The notes under the pieces are model-generated. The model was not told where the DNA came from. It was given only the letters and a program-made list of their open reading frames with translations, and made no database searches. A program made the position numbers and the translations under genes. From positions 1 to 30,340 of IMG/VR virus record IMGVR_UViG_3300017776_000099: 30,340 bases of DNA. One strand, given 5' to 3'. The stretch's first letter is position 1. Each line of letters starts with the position of its first letter. The stretch comes from a virus. Shown piece by piece: positions 20,476 to 29,215 of the stretch.

Positions 20476-23400
20476 TTATGAATCTAATACTGTTTTTGCT
20501 GTATCGGGTATACCAATGTCATCCATAGAGTACTGTAGGACTTCATGTCCATAGGCTTCCTTGTCAGCATTAACTTTCTTCCTGACTTCAGCTCTACCTT
20601 CTTTAGACTTTTTAGCTAATCCAGATAACTCTCTAGCTGTACGACTAAATGCCTCGGTCTCAAGAAATACTTGAGCGTAATGAAGTGATATATAGTTTCT
20701 TGATTTATTTGTCTGTGCTCCTTGATCAGAGTAATTAGCAGAAAGGTTTTCAATCATACCCTGTGCTAGCTTAGTATTCTCTGCGTCAAAAGAAGTGTAC
20801 TTTAGTACATTTATAATATGATCTGCAAGGGCTCCATGCTCCTGCTCATCAATTATACCTCCTTCTTGGGCTAAATCACCAAACACTTGCCTACCTTGTC
20901 TAACCTTTTTATTTAAACCTTCTACCATTTCATCAATGATAGTAGATTCACTTGTCATGTTAAACCATTGGTTATTTATAACAGAGCTTAACTTACCCAT
21001 TGACCTAAGGTCTGTAATAACAGCATCATAGACTGGGAGAACCCATGCATCTCCATTAGCTGTCTTATTCAAAGCATCCCAAGCAGGGCCGCTAAAGGTC
21101 TTAACTATAGCAGCACCATCAATACCTTGGGCAATGTTAGGAAGTACAGAGCCATGAGCAACACCACCAGTGATGCCCCTTCGTGAAGCTAACGGACTAA
21201 GAAAAGACTTCTTCTCCTCTACCCTCATAGGTCTTGGAGATTTAGTTTCTTTAATAAGAGTATTGTACCTCTTAGCCTCCTCAAGATTACCTTCAGCTTC
21301 AGCCTTAGCTTTTTGTTTTTCTAAAGCTTTTATTAAAGGCTTAGCTCTACCAGTGTCTTTGTCTCTGCGAGATGTTGCTTTAAGGTCAGTGGAACGTCCT
21401 GTTCTACGAGTTTCCTTACCAACAAACATAGACTCACCGCCTGCTGGGTTTTGTATAGACAGGAACTGATTATAAATACCAGCTAAGTCAACAGCTTCTT
21501 TACTTAAACGAGAGAAAGCCATTACATCGTTACCAAGAGTTGCTTTCAAGGCTTGCATCCTAATAGCGTCTAAGAAACTAGCACCCTTAGGTAACCCACC
21601 TTCACCAAAGAATCCTAAGATTTCTGCGTAAAGCTCAGGATCCCCTACAATAGTTTCGTAGATAGAACCAATTAGGTTTTTAGTTTCTTGACCATACGGG
21701 AAGGTTAGTATAGGAGCTTTAAGGAAAGTTGATTTGTTTTCTTTCTTGAGTGCTATCTCTAGTATTTCTCTAAGCTTAGGTATATCTGCTTCCGTATAAC
21801 CAAACTGTTCCATAATGTTCTTATCAAACATAGCCAAAGAAGACACTTCGTTACTCATGTTTAACCTAAGAGTTTCTGATAAAGTCCTACGAATATCCCC
21901 TGCGTAAGCCTCTGGAATAGTCAAAGCATTAGGTAAGTCTTTCCACATACCAAGTACTTCTTCAGAACCTTCAGCTCTAGTAACACCTATACGGGGTAGT
22001 TTATCGTACTGCCCTAGCATAACAAAGAAGCTAGAGAGCCCGTTAGATATACCATCAATCTCTACTCCATTTACAGAAGTATGGAAAGATGTACCATCTC
22101 GCATTGCTTGATCGTACTCAGACATAGCCATAAGATAATCTAAGTACTGTATTGCATGCTTGTGAGAGTCTTTAGACTCACCTATAGCTGTTAAAAAACC
22201 CATGAGTTCTTTATCATCTAACATAGCTTGCGGCAATGTACCCGTTAAACCTTCAAGGCCTTTAATGCCCTGAGGAGTAGAAGTGACTTGTCCTAAAGAA
22301 GCTACAGCACCGTCTTTGTCAAACATATTTAAGTACCCTTTTAGCCTACCACCCATTTTAACAATAGACTGGTATCTTGGAGTCTTATTCTTTATATGAA
22401 ACAAAGCATTTTTAACTGCTGTCTCTTTAACCTTACCACCACCGTCAAAGAAAATAGTGCTAGCTGACCATAAGAAGTTATCTTCTATCTCCCCGCCTCT
22501 CATAGGTTTAATCTCAACCTTAGCGCCAGACCCAATAGCATTCCGCATTAAGTGGCTGTTCTGAAAAGACAAGTACTGAGCAGTGGTTAGGCGAGTGCTA
22601 CCCTTCTGAGTTACATATGTATGGTAGAAAGGTTTGTCTCCGTTTCTGGCAATAAAGCTTAGGGTCTCTAAGTTCTTATTAGCATGTTGATAGTACAAGG
22701 CTTGGAGTTCGTTAGTGCCCCCTTCAAGAGGTGCACCTAACTTGTACTTTTCTTTAAGACTTTCCCTAAATTGAACTTCACCTTCAAGTTGAGATAACTT
22801 AATACTATCACCTACAGTTAATTCAGATTTAGATTTTAGGCTATCAATCTTAGATTGAGCAACTTGCATCTTAACATCTTGAGCCCTAGCAATAGATGTA
22901 ATTTTATTCATCCTATTAGAACCCATATCCATCATATTAAGAGTAAAGTTTGCTGACTCTAAGTTACCTTCTGGTTGCTTAACAGCAGTAGCGTAAGCGT
23001 GTACACCTAGCATTAGAGCTAAGGATCCCCGTCTACTGTCAATAACATTAGTAACATTACTAGCATTTACCTTAGCTTCAGCTAACGCTTTAGACTTAGG
23101 GCTAGGGATAACACCTGTTTCAGTTTTTAACAAGACACCCTCAAAAGGTATTGTACCTTTGTAGGGCTTTAAGGTAAGAAACTTAGCTTTAAAGTCAGGG
23201 ACCCTTACCCTTGACTCTTGAAGTTGAAGATAACCTTCAGGTGACAAAGCGTAAGATCTTGCAATGCCTTCACCTGTGCTTGTGTCGTAATTACCATCTA
23301 CTACAGTAACCATATGTGGAGCTAAAGTAGAATAGTAATCTAACATCATATCACCAATAGCTTCAAAAGTTTCTGGTGTAGTAGCCTGAAAGTCTTCCAT

Positions 23401-24459
23401 GTAGGTATCAGTAGGTTCACCAGCTAGGTATGCTTTTTCCCTGCGTACCGCTTGGAATAAAGACCTCCCTAATGAAGCTTTACCTGCTTGTTCCCTGTAA
23501 ACTTCAGCAGCTGTCGGGTCAACAGAATCTACGTCTATAGGTGGCTGATCCATCTCATTTGCAGAAGCAGCATCAGTATCCCTTTGAGTTGATACTAGCA
23601 TATCTTCTACAACTGCAGCTATAGTAGGTAAGTACTTTCTGTCTAAAACAAAAGGCTGTTGATTAGCTTCTTCGTAGTTAACCACTTTACCTTCTTCATT
23701 AAGTTTAATGGCAGTAGGGTCAAAGTTAGGGTTCTTCATACCAATACCAAGAACTTTATTTGATAGTAATATGTTAGACCTGTTAAGTTTTAAAGGAGCG
23801 CCTTTAGTGCTTACACGTAATGGTCTTTGACCTTTATCTTCTACATCAAAAGCTTCTTTATCTAGTATCTCAAGTCCTTCTTGAAACCCGGGATCTGATA
23901 CTTCTAATGCAGAGTCAAACTGAATTGCATCTGTAACGTCCATAGTAACAGGGTGAGCATACTCAGCAACAGTAGCCATACCTCTAAATCGATTATAGTT
24001 CGCATCACCAACCTGTTCGTGTAGATTTGAAAGATCCCTAGCAACCCCTGCGGCTTCCATGACAGAAGGTACTCTGATGTTCTCACGCTCTAGTTGTTGC
24101 TCAGGGGTTAACGCAAACTTTTCTTGGTTTTCTTGTGATACTTCTTGAGCCATAGGTTGTAGCTGTGGTTGCTCTTGCACCTCAGGGCTAGGTTCAGGTT
24201 GTGCTTGTGCAGCTAACTGAGATTCCTGAGGAGTAACCTGTATGTTTCTAAGGCCTTCTGCAATAGATTCAGATGGAAGTGCAATGGGTGGGCCGTCCTG
24301 TGGCCCTGTATCTTGTCCCTCTAATCCTAAAGTACCAGCTGTTTCTGCTTGGCCTAGCAAATCTGCTCTGATACTAGCTACCTTTGCCTCTTGAGCTGCT
24401 GCTTTTTCTTCATCTGTAAGTGGCGCTACTTGACCTGATAGTCTTGGACCTTTAGCCAT
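20476..24459 (-). CDS. Probable virion-packaged RNA polymerase (N4 vRNAP-like), 1327 aa
   Basis: A 1327-residue protein, last of the - strand set, downstream of the lysozyme-nuclease protein. I read it as a divergent single-subunit RNA polymerase because motifs fall in the right order. These are TQKGSTR near 617-623 then FQNSHLMR (632-639), recalling the TxxGR region; motif A VEIDGISNGLSS with Asp802 (T7 spacing DGxxxG); motif B FLKAPILTFPYG with Lys914 and Tyr922 (Kx7YG, as T7 Lys631/Tyr639 and N4 vRNAP); and motif C LPVYDAV with Asp1145. The arginine four residues before the motif B lysine is Ser910, and HD is YD. The first 120 residues are Gln/Pro/Glu-rich and probably flexible. N4 vRNAP (about 3500 residues) is injected to transcribe early genes. 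A structural-only protein is the alternative. Its start shares one base with the upstream stop. Confidence 0.72.
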   Translation of the reverse strand: MAKGPRLSGQVAPLTDEEKAAAQEAKVASIRADLLGQAETAGTLGLEGQDTGPQDGPPIALPSESIAEGLRNIQVTPQESQLAAQAQPEPSPEVQEQPQLQPMAQEVSQENQEKFALTPEQQLERENIRVPSVMEAAGVARDLSNLHEQVGDANYNRFRGMATVAEYAHPVTMDVTDAIQFDSALEVSDPGFQEGLEILDKEAFDVEDKGQRPLRVSTKGAPLKLNRSNILLSNKVLGIGMKNPNFDPTAIKLNEEGKVVNYEEANQQPFVLDRKYLPTIAAVVEDMLVSTQRDTDAASANEMDQPPIDVDSVDPTAAEVYREQAGKASLGRSLFQAVRREKAYLAGEPTDTYMEDFQATTPETFEAIGDMMLDYYSTLAPHMVTVVDGNYDTSTGEGIARSYALSPEGYLQLQESRVRVPDFKAKFLTLKPYKGTIPFEGVLLKTETGVIPSPKSKALAEAKVNASNVTNVIDSRRGSLALMLGVHAYATAVKQPEGNLESANFTLNMMDMGSNRMNKITSIARAQDVKMQVAQSKIDSLKSKSELTVGDSIKLSQLEGEVQFRESLKEKYKLGAPLEGGTNELQALYYQHANKNLETLSFIARNGDKPFYHTYVTQKGSTRLTTAQYLSFQNSHLMRNAIGSGAKVEIKPMRGGEIEDNFLWSASTIFFDGGGKVKETAVKNALFHIKNKTPRYQSIVKMGGRLKGYLNMFDKDGAVASLGQVTSTPQGIKGLEGLTGTLPQAMLDDKELMGFLTAIGESKDSHKHAIQYLDYLMAMSEYDQAMRDGTSFHTSVNGVEIDGISNGLSSFFVMLGQYDKLPRIGVTRAEGSEEVLGMWKDLPNALTIPEAYAGDIRRTLSETLRLNMSNEVSSLAMFDKNIMEQFGYTEADIPKLREILEIALKKENKSTFLKAPILTFPYGQETKNLIGSIYETIVGDPELYAEILGFFGEGGLPKGASFLDAIRMQALKATLGNDVMAFSRLSKEAVDLAGIYNQFLSIQNPAGGESMFVGKETRRTGRSTDLKATSRRDKDTGRAKPLIKALEKQKAKAEAEGNLEEAKRYNTLIKETKSPRPMRVEEKKSFLSPLASRRGITGGVAHGSVLPNIAQGIDGAAIVKTFSGPAWDALNKTANGDAWVLPVYDAVITDLRSMGKLSSVINNQWFNMTSESTIIDEMVEGLNKKVRQGRQVFGDLAQEGGIIDEQEHGALADHIINVLKYTSFDAENTKLAQGMIENLSANYSDQGAQTNKSRNYISLHYAQVFLETEAFSRTARELSGLAKKSKEGRAEVRKKVNADKEAYGHEVLQYSMDDIGIPDTAKTVLDS

Positions 24460-27400
24460 TATTTATCTCCTATTATCCAATTGTTCTGGACTAGTTCATC
24501 GTATATTCTGTGTTTAAGTGGTGAGAAAGGTGTCAAAGATAAGCCAGACTTAAGAGTCTTTCTTGTATCTTCCTCTAACGCACCCTTACCTAATCCATAT
24601 ATGTTTTCAACAATATTAGAAGCAGGGGCTTCTCCAGCTACTAAGTTCCAAGTGGACTCAACTACGCCTCTACTTCTGTTTTCGTATAAAGGAAATAAAT
24701 AGTTATTACTAATTACCCTTTCAGTTACCCCTAAGAGTCCTGAAGAATACAGGGCCCGTAGGTATTTCTCATTATCTGATAAGTAAGGTGATCCCTTTCC
24801 AAACTTAATAAGGTCTTTAAGGTACTGAGCAGCATAACCAAGCATAAGCATAGAAGCCATAGAAGCAAACATGGAATACTTCATTCCGGGAGTTGCCTTA
24901 CTAATAGTCTTGTACATTCTTGGTATGTGCACTGCTGTAAACTGAGATATAAAACCTTGAAACTGCATGAACATTGCAAAGTGTGGGTCACTATAGATCA
25001 ATGGTCTAGTCATAGCAGAAGGCATAGGTACCGCACCGTTAACAAAGTTAAGTAAGCCATTATCAAACTGTCTTTCCCATTGAGCAAGTATGTCCTTATT
25101 CTCAGGGTCAGCTTGTAGCTTATTAGACAAGTCAATCATAGTGTCTACTGGTATCCCAAACTCCTCAAGCATCTGACGAGCTTCAACTACTTCATTGGTC
25201 TGAACAAGACCTGCAGAGTGTATCTTATCTAAGTTGCTTATTAAGAAGTCATTAAAGAATGCAGCACGTAGTGTACGAGTAGCATTAGTTACGCTAGTTA
25301 AACCAATAATCTTAAAGAAGTTATCCATAAGGCTTTTAGTAAACTCACTAGTTTCAGATACACCAACTAGTGTTGCCTGACCTGTTTTCTGCTGAAGCAT
25401 ACCAATACGTTTCAAGAGTCCCCGGGGGTCCTCAATACCAACGTAACGTGCATCAGCACCTATCCTACCTTTACGAGACTTAATTGCAGTATCAAAGGTA
25501 CTACGCTTAGGTGCAAGACCAGTCATCCTACCAACTTCTGCAAAGTACTCAAACATTTCCCTGCCAAGTATCATACCTAGAGAGCCTATGTTTTTATTAA
25601 GTGCTTGTACATTAACGTTCATAGGTGTCAATGCAAACTCAACAAGGGACATAGGGGCCGCTAGGGGTAGCATAGTGAGTACACCAACTACCGTCATAAA
25701 CTTCTGAGCACCTCTTATCGACTCGTTCTCAATACGTCTGTAGTTACCTGAGTCAGCGTTAACAAGATCCCTTACATTCATCGCAAGATCTTCAACAATC
25801 TCTTGTGCATTAGGGTCACCCTTAGCACTCAGCTCATTGTAGACTTTAGTTAAAAGCTGATCCATCAGTTTATTGTTCTTACCTAGGTACTTCAGGGATG
25901 CCATGTATCTTGCAGAACCTTTCATGTTTTGCTCAAGGTTATCAAAGATATTATTCTGCAAGAAGCCATCAAAGGCTTTACTATCTGCAATGTCTAATGA
26001 TCTACGCTTAAAACCTGCAGGGTATAGCCCACCCCTAGTCAAATCAAATGCGTCCTCTAATGAGTTAGCATCTGGGTTATCTAGTATGGTGTCAGTGACT
26101 GCTTCCGCATTCTCTTTGCTAAGACCTTTCTCACTTTGCAGTAAAGAAATAAACCTTTGTTTATCTGCAGCTATCTTCTCTTTCAAGAAAGCTTTACTTC
26201 TGAAGATGTGATCCTGAAGCTTACCTATCAGGGGCTCACTAGTCTGCTGTTGCCTAGCTGTTATGTTTCTCCACATCATGTCATCGACAGTATAGAGATC
26301 CGTAACTACTTCCTTAAGAGCAGCAGAGTTAGCACTATATGCAGGGGGTAAATTATCCCAATCAATAGCTGCTATAACCTGTGCACCAGTCATATGCTCT
26401 TTATTCCCCTTACCCTTTTTCTTGGTAATAGGCATAATGATAGACCTATGGAAATCGTAAAGCAAAGCAGATACCTGCTCTCTCTTTCTTCCGTAACGAG
26501 AGGAGTCAGTAGTAAACTTATTTAGTATCTGGTCTATGGTACCGCCAGTAAGTGCACCTTCAAATGCAGTGTAACTTGCAACCTTATCAGATGTAAAAGT
26601 AAGGCCTCTTTGTACTGCGTTCTTAGTACCTCCAAGCATAGAGTATATTAGTCTAGCGGAAGGGCTCTTACCAAGAAGCTCCGTATCCATACGGGTATCT
26701 AGTGCAGTTCGTAATGCAGCTACAGGGTCCTTAAACATATCAGCTAATTTGTCTGACTTAGGTACAGCACTCCTACGCTCTGAACCTTTATCTGCAAGAT
26801 CTTCAAGCGACTGAGACACTGCACTGCCTTGCCTCATTATGTCGTATTGCTCTTCCTGAGTTAAGTTTGTAAAGTCTTCAGGTAAAGCTTGGGTATCCCT
26901 GCTTAAAGGTTCACCTTCTCTTTTGCTAACCTCTTTCCACTCGGCTTCAAGTGCTTCATCAAGGTCTCTTACTTTACCGTGAGTATTAACCTCTTCTTCT
27001 CTCCAAGAGTTAGCAGCTTCTTCGTACCGTTGATCATACTCTGACATAGCAACACTAGCGTCTTTCCATGCACCAGCTTCCCATACAGTTCCGGGAGCAG
27101 CAAAACCAGCACCCATAAGTCCACCAGCAATTGCAGCGTTAGTCAGTCTGTCTTGTAACTCATCAAAGTTCCAAGTTTTCTCTGACCCCATAACTACTGC
27201 AGTATATTGGGTAAGTTCCTGAAGCATCTCTGTGCTTCCCTCAAATGCTGCACCAGCTGTAAGACCTTTAGTAAACTGTTTAAGCAGTACACTCTTACGC
27301 AACTGTTGATCTACTTTCTCTTTGACACCTGCAGATAACCCAGCTATCTCACGCTTACTGCTTCTTGAAAGGGCAAGCTCAGCTTGGCTCCTAGTTAGTA

Positions 27401-29189
27401 CGCCTGTAGTAGCTGAATCACCTGCTTCCTTACCTAGTACAGATATGATACGTTGTAGTGATTCACCTTTAGCATTTTGAACAGCTTGAATAGCAGCATC
27501 CTTAGCCTCCCCAGTCATAAACTGAGAGGGTTTAATAAGACCTAAAGCACCTTTAAGACCAAAGACATCCAAGGATGCAGCGATAGCACCACCTGCAATA
27601 GCAGCAGTGTAGCTTTTATCTTCAAGCTCTCCGGGCATCTCATCAATGATAAGACCAGTGTACATCATTACAGGTGTAGAATAAGCAGCAGCTCCTACTA
27701 AACTAGCAGCACCTGCAAGCCCTCCAGTTAACAAAGCAGCAGCAGTGACACCCATAAAGGGTAAAGACATTGCAAGGTTAGCACCTAGGTACTCAGATAC
27801 CTCGTCTAAGCTAGTCCAGTCTACATCTTTGTAGTCTAAACGTACCTTAGGCATGTCTTTCAATCTGCTTTTACTGTAGTCAACCCGACCTTGCATGTAA
27901 GCTTCAGCTTCATCAAAGCCAGCTACGTCTAATCCCATAGAAGCTACTTGAAAGAAAGAGTTTCTAACCATTTCCAAAGCGTTATCAAAGGATTGAGAGT
28001 AGGGAACCTTAGATCTGTTATCAAATGTAGCATTCTTGTTACGTAACACCACACCTGAGAACAACTCAGGCATCAAAGCAAACTCTGCTTCGTTAAAAGC
28101 TAACTGTTTTGCTACGAATTGACCATTAGTAGGGGCATACTCTGCTGCTTTTATCATTTCAGCAGCTAATTCTATGTCAGTCTTAGGTTTTTTAGGGTCT
28201 CTAATAGCCCTTTCACCCATATTATAGACATAACGAGAGTATTCCTCCTCAGACATGGTTTCTTTTGACTTACCAATAAAGGTAGGCTTAGCAATACCAG
28301 CAGCAATAAGGAAATCTTTACCAGAGTTACCCTTATCATCTACAAAATCACCAATCTTTCTTTCATAACCAGCATCTTTATCAGTTAGCACAGGATTTGT
28401 AAAGCCATACTTGTTAAAGAGAGTGGATACCATACTCTTAGTTACTTCCCCACCCCCTTCACCACGTATAAAACCTTTATCCCGTAGTAACTTACTAGTC
28501 TCAGCTAAGTCAATACCGTCAAAACGATACTTTTCTCCGGTTTCTTTATTCTTAAAGGTGTCTCCATCTATAAGAGCAAAGCCTGAGGTTCCGATATTGA
28601 AATCGGTTTTAAAGGGAGCAGCCTCAGGTACTGCTTCACCCTTTACTGTTTCTCCAGAAGCAAACATAGAGACTGCATCGGAAACCCTTTGCATTCGTTT
28701 ATGAACTCCACTGTTAGCTTTTTTAGATTCCCTATACTCATCGTGATCTAAGAACTCTTGGGCAGCAGTATTATAGAAACCTTGATTAAATAACTTAAGG
28801 AACGTAGGGGATTGACCTAAGTCTCCCCTGTACTCTGCCTGTATTAGCTCTGCTTGTAGGTTATCTGGTAACTCTTGGAGATTAGGTATTCGTTGTTGAG
28901 TCCTGTCAACGTGATGTTGGAAAGCAGCTTCAAAGCCTTTCTCAATCCACTCACCTGTCTGCCCTACTCCTTGGGTAAGAACACCTTTAGTGTCTAAGTA
29001 AGGTGTAGCAACGTACCCTTCTTCCTCGACAACCCTTTGCTCAGCAAAAGTTAAGGGCCTCCCGAGGTTTTCGGATACCTTTGCTACAGCATCAGCCCCA
29101 TGGAATACTTTCTTTTCCGTAGGGGCCTCTGTGGTCGAGCCGGTTTCTAACTCTTCTTCGTCTTGGTTTTGATTTATAATGTCACTCAT
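24459..29189 (-). CDS. Internal/ejected virion protein with lysozyme and SNase-like domains, 1576 aa
   Basis: A 1576-residue multi-domain virion protein. Residues about 45-175 form a T4-type lysozyme (GH24) domain: Glu57, Asp66 and Thr72 have exactly the T4 spacing (11/20/26), with GVG at 74-76. Residues about 200-305 resemble staphylococcal nuclease: DGDT at 208-211, YRFDGIDLAE giving Arg222, Asp227 and Glu230 (nuclease Arg35, Asp40, Glu43), and Arg277 near the Arg87 position. Several hydrophobic stretches follow (about 468-515, 526-552, 640-710, 1165-1195, 1440-1460), suited to membrane insertion. By analogy with T7 gp16 it would be ejected to open peptidoglycan and form a DNA channel. AGGAG precedes the ATG. 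Confidence 0.82.
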   Translation of the reverse strand: MSDIINQNQDEEELETGSTTEAPTEKKVFHGADAVAKVSENLGRPLTFAEQRVVEEEGYVATPYLDTKGVLTQGVGQTGEWIEKGFEAAFQHHVDRTQQRIPNLQELPDNLQAELIQAEYRGDLGQSPTFLKLFNQGFYNTAAQEFLDHDEYRESKKANSGVHKRMQRVSDAVSMFASGETVKGEAVPEAAPFKTDFNIGTSGFALIDGDTFKNKETGEKYRFDGIDLAETSKLLRDKGFIRGEGGGEVTKSMVSTLFNKYGFTNPVLTDKDAGYERKIGDFVDDKGNSGKDFLIAAGIAKPTFIGKSKETMSEEEYSRYVYNMGERAIRDPKKPKTDIELAAEMIKAAEYAPTNGQFVAKQLAFNEAEFALMPELFSGVVLRNKNATFDNRSKVPYSQSFDNALEMVRNSFFQVASMGLDVAGFDEAEAYMQGRVDYSKSRLKDMPKVRLDYKDVDWTSLDEVSEYLGANLAMSLPFMGVTAAALLTGGLAGAASLVGAAAYSTPVMMYTGLIIDEMPGELEDKSYTAAIAGGAIAASLDVFGLKGALGLIKPSQFMTGEAKDAAIQAVQNAKGESLQRIISVLGKEAGDSATTGVLTRSQAELALSRSSKREIAGLSAGVKEKVDQQLRKSVLLKQFTKGLTAGAAFEGSTEMLQELTQYTAVVMGSEKTWNFDELQDRLTNAAIAGGLMGAGFAAPGTVWEAGAWKDASVAMSEYDQRYEEAANSWREEEVNTHGKVRDLDEALEAEWKEVSKREGEPLSRDTQALPEDFTNLTQEEQYDIMRQGSAVSQSLEDLADKGSERRSAVPKSDKLADMFKDPVAALRTALDTRMDTELLGKSPSARLIYSMLGGTKNAVQRGLTFTSDKVASYTAFEGALTGGTIDQILNKFTTDSSRYGRKREQVSALLYDFHRSIIMPITKKKGKGNKEHMTGAQVIAAIDWDNLPPAYSANSAALKEVVTDLYTVDDMMWRNITARQQQTSEPLIGKLQDHIFRSKAFLKEKIAADKQRFISLLQSEKGLSKENAEAVTDTILDNPDANSLEDAFDLTRGGLYPAGFKRRSLDIADSKAFDGFLQNNIFDNLEQNMKGSARYMASLKYLGKNNKLMDQLLTKVYNELSAKGDPNAQEIVEDLAMNVRDLVNADSGNYRRIENESIRGAQKFMTVVGVLTMLPLAAPMSLVEFALTPMNVNVQALNKNIGSLGMILGREMFEYFAEVGRMTGLAPKRSTFDTAIKSRKGRIGADARYVGIEDPRGLLKRIGMLQQKTGQATLVGVSETSEFTKSLMDNFFKIIGLTSVTNATRTLRAAFFNDFLISNLDKIHSAGLVQTNEVVEARQMLEEFGIPVDTMIDLSNKLQADPENKDILAQWERQFDNGLLNFVNGAVPMPSAMTRPLIYSDPHFAMFMQFQGFISQFTAVHIPRMYKTISKATPGMKYSMFASMASMLMLGYAAQYLKDLIKFGKGSPYLSDNEKYLRALYSSGLLGVTERVISNNYLFPLYENRSRGVVESTWNLVAGEAPASNIVENIYGLGKGALEEDTRKTLKSGLSLTPFSPLKHRIYDELVQNNWIIGDK

Positions 29190-29215
29190 AACCGACTATT
29201 CTCCTATTAACATAT

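Noticed and set aside
25873-26211. A 112-residue + strand frame
   Set aside because: It is antisense to the 1576-residue virion protein gene, isolated, and without context. It is a shadow frame.
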